NCBI RefSeq assembly: GCF_003672135.1
Contig: NC_039517.1
Coordinates: 5,952,001-6,016,000 of the forward strand
DNA from: Ooceraea biroi
Lineage: Eukaryota > Arthropoda > Insecta > Hymenoptera > Formicidae
Length of the DNA stretch: 64,000 nucleotides
Direction: 5' to 3'
The translations under genes were made by a program, and so were the position numbers. Under the pieces are notes generated by a model. The model was not told the DNA's origin. It saw only the letters and a program-made list of their open reading frames with translations, and made no database searches. This document shows, piece after piece, positions 47,352 to 61,360 of the stretch (position 1 is the stretch's first letter; each line of letters opens with the position of its first letter).

Positions 47352-49032
47352 TACCCCTTAAACGTGCCAGTCTTGATAAGGGCCGAATTAGCAGCGCCAC
47401 GTCGAGGAGCCCGGCAATTAGTCAGGGGGGCATGGACGTGCCAAAAAGCTCGGTAAACTCGCGGCCCCCGCGAACTTTGCGGCGACTTTGAACCGTAAAT
47501 CAGTGTCTCGGCAGGGTCTCGGTTTTAGCGGGACGCCCAGTACACACCCAGTTTACTTGCAGGACTAATATCTCTATCTTCCGTTCGCGTTTGCATTCAA
47601 TCATCATAGCACTGCATAGGGGTGTACACCTTGGAGTTGTGCGTAACGCGTTTGTACGGCAGAAACAGCCTTTTCACCCTGTGTCGCGTATAGTGTCGGT
47701 AACATGCTAGCTGGTTGCTGCGTCGGCAGTACGCTTTCGATTTATGATTCTGTACGTTATTTCGACAGCTCTTTCTCTCTCGTTTCATTCTTCCGCCGCC
47801 ACCATCGACCTCCCAATCCCGATATTACTCTCTCCAAGCATCCTTCCCGTCTTTTGCATCATTCTCTGCTCCGCTCGAGTCTGTCGCATATATTATCTAT
47901 TTCTTCCCTGTTGCTCGTGTCAGAGGCGCGACTATTCCGTGATAATCGATGATCATCCTGCGAATGGCGGAACTGCTTAACCGTTTGCATCGTAATTCGC
48001 ATTGCCATAAATAGCGGTTTGATCAGTGAAGAAGAGATACCATTTCTCTTTTTTTTCATCGATTTCATGAGAAATTTTACCAGATCAGAGAATACTGAAT
48101 GCTTTGCTTTCCATTTAATTTAATTGACACTGAAAAATCAATCCCTACGAGCTATCAAACGATCTATCGATTCAGGTATGATCGAGGTCAGGGATCTTCG
48201 TACATTTCTCTATTATCTACGCGTAGAAAATATATGGTCAAGATACGACGATCGTACGCAATCCGTACGTGGAGGGCTAATCCCGCAGCAATTCCACATT
48301 TCATCTCACTGTCTTTACAATACGTCGCAAATTATCCGTAGTGCTCTCCTTTTCACGTGGATTACCGCTAAACTCCACAACAAACGAACATAGCGGAGTA
48401 TCGCTGCCTGTCGCTTGCGCGCGCGCGCCGTACTAATCCCGAATTCAGGGATGAACGTTGATGCCAGAAATTCCGAAAGTACTGGGATTTAGCGGCGTTT
48501 CCGGAGTTTCGCCGTCGCGAGAACGTTTTTGACGCACGCTTAATCGCCGCGGCATACCAACGATGGTTAAATAATTGAAACATGAACAACTGCTTTTCAA
48601 CACTTATAAACTGTGTCACATGTTGCAGGTCAAAGCGTGTTTTTTACGATAGGAAGAAAAGTGTCCTTGAAAAAAATATTTTTTATTTTGTCTCACGTGT
48701 CAAAGTTCATCGTGCGACTTTTCTTCGTAGGCAACGGTGCCGCCTCAAGTATCATTGTTCCAGTTGTTAAATGTCACGGTTTATCGAGGCAGTACATTAA
48801 TTCTGTTATTAATTGAGTCCCAAGTACAGGGAACTAGCTCAAACTTTGTAAATAGATTACTTTAGCTCTGGGGTGCCGCATCACTCGGTTTAGGATAAAT
48901 TTGTTGAAATTGAATCTGCGTGTTAAGCGGTGTAACACAGAAATCGCTTGTCGCGCGGTTTAATCCTACACGAGGTAAGGCAAAGTTATCGTCTAGTGTG
49001 TTATTAATAAATTCTGTAACATAAATGCACAG

Positions 49033-49060
<28 letters not shown>
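49033..49060. repeat. (AC)14 microsatellite
   Basis: A perfect AC run followed by a CT-rich tract. Confidence 0.95.
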
Positions 49061-49063
<3 letters not shown>

Positions 49064-52000
49064 CCCCCTCTCTATTTGTGAGTCTTCTCGAAATTCCCAC
49101 GTATCGGATAATTTCACCCCCATGATTTGTCCACGCGTTACCTTACATACAGTAAGTAGGTATTACCGTTATGTATACCACTCGCGAATAAAGGAGAGCG
49201 TATGTAGTATTTTTCGTCTCGTCCGTCGCTCCGTATAGGAAGTGTAAGAGGATATTCGTTCGAAGCCGCTTCTGTTAAAACAACACTCTCAAGTGCTCGA
49301 TACTAGCGAAGGATACCGCCACCGATATCAGCCTTGGGCTGCCAATTCCAATATAAACTGCTATTAAAACGGATGAGAGGAAGGAGGTGTTCGTGATCAC
49401 GACAGTTTTATTGCCTTTGCCACAAATGTAAGTACTATGCAAAAATCTCCGTAACGACGAATACTCGGATTTCGTGCGATCAAGCGTATCTACCTCTATC
49501 AAGCATATCTTCATCTATGAGGTTTTGAATACTCGAAGCAAAGATACTTTCTGCTTTTACGAGTTACCAAAGTAATTCCACATGACTTCCCTGTCAATGA
49601 ATTTGTTGTATTTTAATCGAGATATTGAAATAGATAAAACTTGTGATTAAGTAATATCAAAATATTTTCTGAGAAATAATTTTTTTTATTTCACTTGTGT
49701 TTCAATCACTTGTACTACCACCATGCACCTTTTCCATCGTAGTCTCAATTAAACGAGACATACACTTACCTGTACGTAAAACGCACGAGACAGTGGTAAG
49801 CGCGATGCAATACGCATTATCGACGAGAGCACTTGCTCGATTTCCCGATCGCGTAAAAGAGGACCTCTTAATTCCTCGCGGAAAGGAGGCTAAGAGGTCC
49901 CCTTCGCTTCCGAAGCACCCTGGGTATCCATGACGACGCGATGACAGTGTCTTTTAGTCCTCGACATCAAAGAGCTCGTCGAGTATCGGTGACAGAAATC
50001 GAAGTTAGGTTGGTGGGAGAAAGATGGTCGGCCAGATAGATCGAGATACGTCGACCGAGCCCGCCATCGCCGTAAGAGGCCGCGAAGGGAACGGGGAATC
50101 GAGATAGAAACCGAGAGGGTCATAGCACGTAGTGCCCCTTGAGCTATTGATCAACGACGACGAGGCACCGACAACACGCCCTCTTAATTAAACCCTCTGG
50201 GAATACGAGACGAGCGTCTGTTCACGGGCGCGAGTGCCGGGTATCTTGCGAGACCATCGACGTCGTCGTCGTCGTCGTCGTCATCGAAGACGAGCGCAGG
50301 AGACGATCAGACGTTTCAAGTTTGAACAGCCTTTCGCCAGAGTGGAGCTTTCCTCGAAGCCCTCGGGCGGGCTCGAAACGTCAGAACGTTAATAACTTTT
50401 ACCCGTACCCGCGCGCGATCGCCAGTCGAGCTTGCTTCATCTCGCTTCACCCTTGCTTTGCCTCATCTTTCCACGCGCGCATTTTTCCCTTTCCCCTGAT
50501 TCGTTTGCGCCCGTCGTTATCTCGCGCGCGTCCCGCGTGTCGCCGCTCCAAGTTTGAACAATCCACAGAGTTGGAAAACGATGCGACACGACGCAATCTC
50601 TTGGCGTTCCCCATTGGAGAGAGCTGTCAAACGCAAAACGGCCACGCTCCAACGGCAGCATCGTCTCGAGACGACGTCCAATGAAGAGCCCGAGACGTCC
50701 GTTTACGCGCAAGTTTGCACTTCCGACACTTGGCGAGGAAGACAATTAGCCGAGTGACTAGAGACGCGCCTTCTTTGTCAACGGTCGGATTTAATATTAA
50801 CGAGCGCAACGTACCGAATTAAAGATACCTGCTATCTTCTCGTTAATTATACAAGAGTTTAACATCCTTCACTCTTCTACCCTCTAATTCTATAATATTT
50901 CTCTTGGCAACTCTATCTGTCCGTCAGAGGATTCTCGATTGCACTCGAGCGAAAGTGAGTTTCGCCAAAAGTTTCGGCCGACTGGGCAAAGTAAGAACGA
51001 AAAGCCAGAAAGATCGAGGATCATCTCTGACAATATCCGAGAAACTCTCTTTCGCGTCGCGTCGCGCGTTGGTCAATGTCTGTCTGTTACAGATATATCT
51101 GATATGGCTGGATGAGATTTACCTGTATCTGTATGATATGTCTAATTGTGCTGTATCGATAAATTTGTCGTCCTAACATAACGAGATAGACCACACAGGA
51201 GGATGGTTTTATCGCTTCAATCCAAAAGGTATAGTTGTTAATTATCAGCCACATGTGTCCCTACTGGTAATAAAGCCCTCGCGCTGCTGCAAACGGCATC
51301 AATCTCGTGGAAATTCCGAGAATACCTTTCGCACGACCAAGAAACAGTAAGCAGTTTCGTGCTTAGAGGGGTGTGAGATTGGAGGAGCGACGTAAGAGGT
51401 ATTTCGACGGATGGGGCAAGACGCGGCGGGGAGCTTTCGGGACTCGTTCGTCGAGTAATTAGCGACGGTAGCGAAGGAGAGGAACGGTTTATTAGCGCGG
51501 AAAGCGCCGAACACCATCGGGGTAAATATTCTCGTGTGTGTGCGCTCGCGAGGAGAGGTGTGGGCGGCGAGCTAAACTTCCGGTGTACCCACCGGTATCT
51601 AACCCTCATTTCGGAGCGAATGGTGGTTGCGCATCCTACCGTAGATCCTACCAACCTACCGTGTCGGCATTGGCGCGGTGTGCGGGATAATGGCGAGCCA
51701 GCGAATTTCGCTCCCTCGTGAAAAGGCGTCTCCTCGATGCTGGCTGCGACGTCGGGAATGTCACGTGTAAACGATGTCCACTAAAACGATACTATTTTTT
51801 ACCTCTATTTCTGTTCTTTTTTTCGCCTAGTGAGATTCAGAAGTAATTGCAGTCACACTCGTACTCCTCGCTATTTGGTTCCCCCTTGTTCAGAGTTCAC
51901 CTAACGACAATATTTCTCTTATTCTTCCGTATGATTGAGATTCTTCTTGCGTCTCGAGTCACGAGAATAGCGGATAACTTTCGGCGGAAACTTTCGATCG

Positions 52001-52361
52001 TTTTATCGACATATCTTTCGTGTTACGATTCCGCTCTCGTTTCCGTGACTGAAAACGGTGACCTATGTGTAAGAGCGTGTAAATTCTGAGCCGCAACCGT
52101 AACCGTTCTTCATTCAATTCGTTCAACCCTTTGCCCGGAGGTAACGCTGCAAACGCCTGACAAGGCCGCCTTTCGCCCTCGACGTACTCGAGACGTTCGT
52201 CTTAAGTTCATAGAATATTGTGACGCGGCCAGCCAAAAGAATTCTTGTAAACAGCGCGATGCATAACGGAAATAAAACTACCCGATGTCAGTGAAATGGT
52301 GGGAATTAAAAAGTTATTACGAGCTTCAGCCAACGGGGAAACAAAAAAAGAGAAATGTGAA

Positions 52362-52363
<2 letters not shown>
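49061..52363. other. Gene-free stretch
   Basis: A reverse-strand consensus donor, CAG then GTAAGT, lies at 49,764-49,772 without a supported exon. A (GTC)7 repeat is at 50,262. The CpG-rich interval 50,322-50,757 is open in several frames on both strands. Frames 51238-51654 (reverse) and 51847-52089 (forward) have no motif. Confidence 0.55.
50262..50282. repeat. (GTC)7 trinucleotide repeat
   Basis: Seven GTC units. Trinucleotide repeats can encode homopolymer stretches, but no supported exon surrounds this one. Confidence 0.93.

Positions 52364-52397
<34 letters not shown>
52364..52397. repeat. (GA)17 microsatellite
   Basis: The longest dinucleotide repeat in the window. Both strands are open across it because GA/TC repeats contain no stop codons. 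Confidence 0.95.
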
Positions 52398-52400
<3 letters not shown>

Positions 52401-55287
52401 AAGACATTTCGAGAAACCATTCCATATCAAACCGACTGCTTCACGGAAAGCAGATCTTGAAAGAGCGTTTTATTGACATGCTGTGAACAAGAGAAAACTT
52501 TACAATAAAACTTTACAAAGAAATTATTAGAGATCATCTGATTTATTACCGAGAACGATAGGTTATAGGTTTTCGCCAGCTAATGCTCGCGAAATTCAGT
52601 CTGCAGAGTCATAACAACTATTTCGCACGAGAATCTCAAAATTACTCGACCGCTCAATGATACGTGTGCACAAATTAAACCTTTCTTCCCTCTGTTTTGA
52701 CTCGATCAATATGAATTTCAATTTGAAGTCACAATCTCCATATCTCTCAAGTTCAAGAGTACGTCGCAGATGAGGCGAGGAAGGTGATCGGTATTAAATG
52801 CCATATATCTCGATGCTCTTACCCTGTGGAACGGTGAAAAGATAAATTTCGCTTGTTCACGGCGTTTGAACTGTCGATGACAACTCCAATGATGAATTTT
52901 ACATGAATTCGTTTCTCCCATAGGCCGCGTTCGCAGCAAAGTTAATAGCGGCAAAAAGAACTTTGCCGCTACAACGGCTCGTTAAAAGAAAAGGATGGAC
53001 CCGTCGTTGCTCCGTCTATGGACTCCAATCACAGTTTCTCCGGTCAGTCTTGACATTCGCCTCTAACGTTCTCGAATCTGCTTTGTGGATTCGTAAAAGT
53101 AAAAGTAAACTCAGTGCTCGTTTATCGCGCGCCCTGCGATTCTGTATCCAATCAGCATCAAAGACCGATTCGATTACCGTTGCGGAAGAAACGAATAAAA
53201 GGGCTTCTAAATTTCCATCGACGAAAGTTGTGTACCTTTGAAATGATCTTTATCCTCATCGTTCTTCACCACTTTTTCTCCATCTTTCCTATATCTTTGT
53301 CATTTTGTCGAGGAGAAGCATTATTTCTACTGACCAATCTTTTCTCTCTCTCTCTCTCTTTCTTAAATACTTCTTAAATACAGAAGATGAAACTTTCCTC
53401 TTGGTTATTCTATCTATGCGCAAATGACTCCAACATCTTTATAACGAAAGACAATGGAAAGGAAGAGAAAGCAGTGATAGCGAACTAGAAAAGAAACGTA
53501 ATTCAGTAGGAGACTGATAATTATTTCGTCCATTTTTTAATTACTTTCGAGAATTCTGTCATCCCGTTCTTATTACTGAATTATATTTTATTGCGTAACT
53601 GTGCGTATATGTAATTTGTACTATTTAATTTATACAATGTTCCGATCAACGAAACTATGAGTAACTTTAACAGTATCTATATAATTTTATCGAGGAACGG
53701 GGCAAAATATGCGATCGGGAAAATGTGTGAAAAGGTGAATAGACACATCGACACGACCAAGACCGTTTCTAAGTATTGCACATTCCTAAATTTCCGTGAA
53801 TGCTCAACAAATAACTTGGTCGAATATTACACTTTGTTCCGTGTCTATTTTACTATGATTTGCAGAGTCGATATTTCTCGAGAGTATCGATCAACGTTCC
53901 CAATTTACGGAGCTATCCGTAATTGTCTGCACGTTTCTTGTTTTTTCGTATAGAGAAATATCTGTTCGGATAACAGCTTTCTACAATTAAACGTATATCG
54001 TTAACTTCCTTATTGAATTATATCGGTAAAAAATATACGATAAACAATATGATGTAACAATACAAAATCCTTGCTATGGGAACGAGAATAAGGAAGAAAA
54101 ACGAAACTAAAAGTATCTGCGAGTAAAGAGAAAAGTTTTACACAAAATACAAGAATTCATACAAAAGTGCAGTGAAATGTCTGAAATAATGGATGGTATG
54201 AAGTGGAATATCGCGTTGTGTACCAAGAAGATGATCTGCGTGTTTCTTTGTTCTCTGTGTCTTCGTATAATAACGAGCTATGATTTACTCAAAAATACAA
54301 AGAATGCGTTCGAGTAGCTTTTATCGTGGTTTGGTTATACCGTTACTTGTATCGCAAAACGAATAAAACATAACTGTTTGTTGGGAAAGTAATCGTTGGG
54401 TATAGGTAGCGCTTATTTCGCGATTAATTTTTCCGTAGAAAATTTCACGGATGAATTGCAATTTTTGCAGAGCAACAAGGTCACGTAAACTAGGAGAAAT
54501 ACGAGCAAAGAAACAGAAGAGTCAGCGAGAGCATCGCCATTCGCATGTAACGGGTGCCGGGAAATAATCGTTACTAACCGGATCGAACTAATCCAGCGAA
54601 TTCAGCGTACGGACCGATACCTTGATATTTAGAGTTATTGCCGCCGGATCGCGCAAAGTTCCGTTTCGAGCTTGTAATCGATGTAACATCGGCCGGTTTA
54701 TTACCCCGGTCCATGAACCACCGTTCGGTTTGTATACACATCCCCGATGCTAACACCGTCCGTAACGAGAAAACGGACGGTGCAAACGGTGAAATGCCGA
54801 GGAAACGCTAAAGTTAAATGTGATGTCATAATTACTACTGTCATAAACGTACGAACCGTCGATGTGCAGAGATAACGATTACGTCGACTCTCAAGTTGAA
54901 CAAAAATTTCGCGCCATGTCGAAGAGACTCACCCAAAGCTTTCGAGTAAAATTTTGGCCAAAAATAAGGACTGCGAGTTCTCGAGAATAAACGGTCTACG
55001 TAAACATTATGCATCAGAACGAACAGTAAATGACAGGAAATGTTGAGAACGTTCAGATGGGTGCAACAAACAAACAGACGCGATATTGCAGGCAATAGGA
55101 ATATAGCTACGAAACCACGTTGGACGTGAAAGAATTAAAAGAAACTCGCGCTGCAAGTTTGCACGATGCGGCAATATGAAAGAATATGATGAATGTGTGA
55201 AAAGGTCAAAATATCTGAAAGGAATGAAAAATACAATCGCTCAGACGAAATAGAAAGTTTACGTATGAACCGGGGAACATTGCACCG
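52398..55287. other. Gene-free stretch
   Basis: AT-rich from 53,400 to 54,500. Short direct duplications occur at about 52,495-52,518 (AAAACTTTACA twice) and 53,370-53,390 (TTCTTAAATAC twice). Frames up to 98 codons show no motif. Confidence 0.6.
53343..53358. repeat. (TC)8 microsatellite
   Basis: A TC run inside a long pyrimidine-rich strand. Confidence 0.93.
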
Positions 55288-55339
55288 GATAAACCAGATA
55301 AACCAGATAAACCAGATAAACCAGATAAACCAGATAAAC
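55288..55339. repeat. 9-bp minisatellite, 5.8 copies
   Basis: Nearly six perfect head-to-tail copies of GATAAACCA. As the unit is three codons long, the plus frame reads a repeated INQ tripeptide. The copies are identical, so the array is young or recently homogenised and probably varies in length between individuals. Confidence 0.95.
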
Positions 55340-58300
55340 GTCGTATGTAATTATCGCCGCTGCGTGTCCTTCTATGATGCACCGTCGTGTTAATTAAATC
55401 GTAGCAACGTTATTCATCTCGTCCGAGATGAAAGAGGATTTTGGATTCGAGATAGGTCAAGGGAAGGAAAGAGAAAAGCACTTTCCAGTCTCTGACGGTC
55501 TCCTTGTCTCTGACAAATGAGAGATCAGAGAGGGACGCTGCATGGGTGTAAAAGCAAACGGATGCAACGACAGGACTGGACTGGCCAATTCGGGGCAATA
55601 ATGAGACCGTGATCGCAGTCAGCGTTACGAATACCGTTTATTTTATTTCACCCGCGATCCTTATCAAAATGCTGGGCTCGATATTCGAAAACGGTGTTTA
55701 CACTCGGATGGAAACTAGAATGCTTACTGAAAATTGTTCTCTGCGCTATCTCGTCGATCGGTTTACTGCATTTACCAATCGCGTCGCATTCAATCTGTCT
55801 CGATGCAGACTTACGCTGGATTCATGATGAGCCGACCCAGTCCGGCCGCGTGACCAAGCGACGCACGTCCCTCTAATTACAGCGAAACCCCGTCTAGTTA
55901 TAACAGCAATGCAATTGCACGACTGCTGCACCCGGTCTTTCACCCGGGTATCGTAGTTTGATAACGATCAGCTCGCGGTCTCACTGATTCCATTATCATC
56001 CGTATTCCCCGGTTCCTCGATCACGGACTCCGTCTACTGTGTTTCCCCGGGGGACAGGTTATTTTCCTGAAACATATTTATTCCATCGAATGGGAGTCGA
56101 ATATGCGCGTAGTTGCTTCTCCACCAATGCGGAATATATTTTACACAGAGAATATATATTTCCCGCGCGGGCGTATATTTTCATCGCACGTGGTTGAATA
56201 GTCACATTCGATTGCAAAGATCGCACCACTAATGATTACGCGCGCAATTTAGAAGCGTCTCCTTGCAACGAATATCTCCAATTCAATATTACTAGAAATT
56301 CCTTAAAAGAGATTTGTTTTCAATTTGAATATTCCATTTTTATTAAAATGTTCATTTATCTTAATTGCCACGTAAGTGATGATGTGACTAAAGAATTTCT
56401 CAATACTCAGTCTAAATTATGCTTGTAATAATTCATAATGACTCGTCAAATTGAAATGTCGAATGTATCGAGACACACCGCTCTCATGCGCGTCGCGCGC
56501 CGTGCCTAGTGTCTGACCACGTGTAACACGCTACTACTCGTTGTCAGTCTGGTGTACGCCGTATCCAACGGCATTTAAGTGTCCACTGTTCGTTCCACGC
56601 GACATGACTTATAATTTACGTCTCGCGTTGTAATTCATTAATCATGATCATTACAAGACTAGGACTTATTTTTGCGTTACCTTTCCTCAGGAACAATCAA
56701 CAGAAAAGTCATTTAGCCTAAAGGCTAAACCAGCGTTAAGGAAACATCGCGGTTAATCGCGCGGCAGCACGGATAAAGACGTATAGCTCATGCCTCATTT
56801 CTATGTCGCGTGACCAATGTCGACTGCCCCGATAGAGATATCGGTCAGAGAGCTCTTTCTCTCTTTTTTTCTCAGTTTATGTCATATAAGCGTCCTATAC
56901 AAAGCATTTCTTTTTATAGAAACGTGCAGAGAGAAGCTTCGCGTCACGCGAGCGAGCGAAAGGACGGTCGAGCGACGTTTGACGCAAAAATGCAGCAAAC
57001 GCTTTTGATATTTTCCGATACGTCGCCCATTGCACCCATCGTGGTGACATCTTGACGTTCGCGAAGCACCGTACTCGCATTGTACAGACCGCTGCCTGCG
57101 CCTAGGTCTATATTTATCTATCCATGTATGTACGTCGTGTATGTGCGTGTCGTCCCGGCACCTATGTATCGAATAAGTCACGACGGTTCACACCGTCGTA
57201 CAGCTACAGGCAAGTCGTGGAGCCACCGACGCGATCATAACGTCCGAGTGACATTCTCGGAGTTTGCTCGTAACTGCGATTTATTTCTACGTTATTTCTT
57301 TACGACGTTTTACTTCCGCATTAACTCTACCTCTCGTTACGGACTTACCTTTACCTTATCAATTGTGATTAAACTCGAAGGCGCTGTGTTCCAATTCTTT
57401 TTCTAATATTGCATTTTACCGCACAGCTTTACACAGTTTTTATAATGAAGATTGCGTGTACCGAATTGTCGCGTAGTATGACTAACGTCGAGACACGGGA
57501 TAGCGTGGATCGTTGTGCCACTGGTGAAATAGCCACGATCACGGGGAAAATTTCTATTTACTGGCAAATAGCCGATAGCAAAGATCAATATTAGCGCGCG
57601 GCAAATATTGCTGATCCACTCTCCTTTCTCCCTTTACCACGATCACTGACCACGACAAGTCTTGATGTACGCGATGTGTAACGGGGTACGGTTACGAACG
57701 TAACATACAGTGACAGATTGCTCGCGTTCCAATTACGTATCCGCGTATAACGTATCGATTTATGATTGAATCGCAAGCTCGACAACTACGGAAGCTGACG
57801 TAAGTAGCGGTACGTCTACTACGCAGTTTGGCTTCGGGTTTGAACTTGCCGCGTGAGATCCGACCAGGACTTCCCAGTTGATTGCTTCGCACCGTGCAAT
57901 TATCGCGAAATTTATTACCGCGTCGTGCGCGATGTTGCTCGCGCGCATACAAATTGCGCGAGTAATGTAATCATATTACAGCTCCATCATGCAAACGCTG
58001 ATGTATCTTTTAACAAAAGTTATTGCAATGCTCGTTTTCCGAATGTATTGCGCGATAGAACGCGCGGCTGGAAAAAAGGAGACAGTTAATGTCGCCTGGT
58101 ATTGCATGATGGATCGTTGTAATATATATGTATAGGAAATTAAGCTCGCTTTTAAAAATGTTCATTGCACGCCTGTGATTTTATTGAATGTTACGCGATC
58201 GTAATCGTAGCGATTCGAATATATTCATCATATTCGAAGAGGTAGAGACGGAAAGAAAACGCGTTGACGAGGGAGTAGTGAACGCGACCGGTCATCAGAA

Positions 58301-61015
58301 TGATGTATATCACATAATTCAAATCTGGCGTCTATCTCTGGCTACATTCCTGGCGTGTTATGCACAACAATATCGCGCATAATACTGCCAAGATGATGAA
58401 AAAAAGACCAAGACTCCGGTAGTGTCGCATTATAAATCATTGTGAACGGCGGCGGCAGCGCGTTACCTAGATAAAAAACGCGTACGGATATAGGATAAGG
58501 ACGCGGTAGATTGCATCTGCTTCGGCAAGAGGGGGAAAAGAATGAGCATTTCACCATCGTCCGTTTCATCATTCGCCAAGCTGGCGTGTACATCGTTCTG
58601 GAGATTCACGTACCAGGTAGAAAGAGGTAGAAAGAGATCTCCTTTATCGGTGAGGATGCAGCTTCAAGAAATCATTTCTTGCATCCTCCATTCTCGGACG
58701 CGTTCGCATCTCGGAATCTCACGCGTGAACGCGCGTCACGTATGCGAATGTATGCGTGCTTTACAACGAGCCTGCAGTCGTGCAACGAAGTTTTGGAGGT
58801 TTAACGCGCAACATAGTCGGAGTCAGTATCGGAGATGTTGGATCGAGAGTAAGCGCGAGTCCGAGACGGATCGACGCGAGGTTTAGGCGCGGAAAATCAA
58901 ACGATAGCATTCAAGAGCGCATTGAGATAATGACGTAATGTCGGTAATTGCTCGTAGGATCTGAGATAGCAACCTGTGGGAAACGACCCCTTCTAAACCA
59001 GCCCTCGCTGGTTGCCGCTCGCAAATGGCCGGACGGACTCGCGATTTCGCTCGTCGCTCCAATTGATTCGAGACGCGTTGGCCGCTGTAAATAACGCGTT
59101 TATCGTCGGTATCTAAGGTAGCTTAACGATTGTTCGTTGTCGAGGTGTAGTCGAGAGAGTTGGTACCGCGTTCCTCCATGCAGAACGTCTCTGAAGAATC
59201 GAACTGGATGTTCGAAGGAACGTTTCGACATTGGCGTGCAATTATACATTGGGTTTTGCGTAATGTATGGATGATGCCATTTGTATATTGTAAAAGAAAA
59301 TTGATAAATGTACATTCACCGATATTAGTTGGTTGTAGCAACTTAAAACTCGAATTCCGATATAAATGGTTTACCGAATATAAAAGGTGTTCCGAATTAA
59401 TCGTTATTTCACAAAGGCAAATGAAATAATTGTGTATGAGTGAAGATATTAAGATATTGTTTTGGAAATAAACCGCCAGAATTTGTCATTTCTGTTATTT
59501 GAAGAGACATCATTCTTGTCATTCGCAAAATTTTGGCAATAATGACAGTAATGACGGAATACTATTGCTAACACGTCTCTCAAAATTTATCGAGACGCGA
59601 CCGCGTAATTGATTAGCACGTCGTGATAATTACACCTAGCATTCTCGTTTATCGCACAAACGAAATGTATTAATAATATGGATGAGAGGATGTAGGGGAG
59701 AGTTCTACCAGATCAACAATTGTCAATCAGTAATCATCATGCCGCTTTTTCATTCAGGTGTATCAAATAAACGTGTGACACTCGTAATCATCACATGTCC
59801 CGAGGGGAGAAGATGAAAGCGTCAGTATCATGTCGCGTAATTCGCTACGAAATCCTGACAGCATCAATTTTTAAGATTGACCAGCCGGTTATTAGGCAAG
59901 TTATCCCCTTAAACGATGCCTTTATCCACCGATTTATCTATCCCCTTCAGTACATTAAGACGCGTTGGGAAAAAATGATTGCTCAACGTATGCCACGACT
60001 TATAGTGCAGACTTATAGTGCTCGCTCAATCTCAGACCGTTCCTAATGTACGTACAGTTAAGCATAATAAATAGCACATCATTTCGCTTCATTCTCCCCT
60101 TCTGTATTGTACGTGTAACTTTGCTGCTTCTGCGTAACCATATCTGTGCGTCGTGAAAGGGATCTCTCTCCGTTAGAGGCAGGGTGCTTAAAATGGAAGT
60201 TTTATAGAGGTCCGAGGATGGTAACGTATTAAAATCTGCAGCGCTCGCAGACGAAGAAGGTGGATCAAAGAGACGGCGCGCTCATTGATTGAATGGAAAG
60301 GAAAAATGTTTAATAACCGCAAGTTGGCGTGGTGTGCTCTCTCCCTCTTGATGGAATAATGTAACCTCTAAAACAAAGTTTTATCGTCGAGAGCATTTTT
60401 CGATCACAATCAATACACGCATCAAAGTCCGGTTTAATACACACATCTTTTATACTACAAGTACCTAGATTTATCTTTAGTTTTCTCAAAGCAGTATTTA
60501 TGCAATTACAAGGCTACAGACTGAGGAGAATTCACCCTCTGCAATCGGTCTTACGTCATCTTGAATACGTGACGGCTCCGGGTCAAAGTCCTTTGTCACA
60601 TGCCGCACTCACATTGAGGTGGCGCTTAGCATTACAGATTGGGTCACTTAGACATTAGGCATAACTCGAGACGTCTCCCTGACCGATCCCCGCACATCTC
60701 CGTACATGAATATCCTCGCGTACATATGCGACGCATCGACCCGACTGGCGCACTCGCACTCTGCTGCGCAAATGTTGATATTCCGCCCATCTTGAGTAAT
60801 TAGAACGAATGGTGTGCGTCTTCTTGCTCCATCGCATGCAACAAGGCTTACGTAATGATTATTGATACTGGGGATGAGGGAGAGATGAACAATCTTTTCT
60901 CATCATAAGCGTCTTACTGTAATTGCGTTACGCCCCGAGTAATTAATTCGCTCTCCGAAAAATTCACCTGCCGCGTGAACCATTCGAAGCTGAGCTTCTT
61001 GACTCGTTTATCGCA
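55340..61015. other. Gene-free stretch
   Basis: Mixed composition. Frames of 60-114 codons overlap without motifs. A 20-bp tandem of GGTAGAAAGA is at about 58,616, and a hairpin follows at 58,652. Nothing suggests a gene. Confidence 0.55.
58652..58688. repeat. Two-part hairpin
   Basis: GAGGATGC (58,652) pairs with GCATCCTC (58,681), and inside it AAGAAA pairs with TTTCTT around a 3-nt loop, giving 14 bp with a 6-nt bulge on the left arm. It is too short for a microRNA precursor. Confidence 0.75.
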
Positions 61016-61360
61016 TCAAATTGCTTGAAATAATGTTTCACAGAAACGGCCGTTCTGCAAATGCTTCAGTCCAAAAAAGTTGTCATCTTGAAAGCGTTTA
61101 ATAACAATCAACGGATTGTTTGTCGATACTGAGATTACGTTACAAGGTATTATATATAATAATTTATGCGCGTTACACGGATATCGAAGAATGTCAAGGG
61201 TCGATGCAGCAACACCCATCAAATTCAAGACAGATATCTCTCTCACTTGAGGATACGACAGGAACGATCGCAGGCTCTCATAAATCAAATCGCGGAACTC
61301 GACGAATAATACGATTACGATGCCGATGCCAAGTGCGAAAGTAGAACCAACATTCGGTCG
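61016..61360 (-). other. Membrane-protein-like open frame
   Basis: The reverse strand is open for 114 codons after a TGA at 61,361-61,363. It begins with a Gly-rich hydrophobic helix (FALGIGIVIVLF), then VEFRDLIYESLRSFLSYPQ, then a milder hydrophobic stretch with LNLMGV and LDIL. The helix followed by a Glu resembles the last membrane segment of insect ionotropic receptors, and the REL-like continuation resembles the S2-S3 region of TRPA channels; neither match is good enough to assign. No splice acceptor lies between the upstream stop and the helix, so an intact exon cannot start there. It may be a gene relic or chance. Confidence 0.1.

Larger units (their letters stand above)
44384..49032. 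other. Gene-free stretch
   Basis: The 173-codon plus frame 44502-45023 has no domain. A 14-bp palindrome TGTACAATTGTACA is at 45,551-45,564. A consensus donor CAG|GTGAGT is at 47,345/47,346, with a 26-codon open frame before it but no acceptor. A (GC)6 tract is at 48,417-48,428. No gene is supported. Confidence 0.55.
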
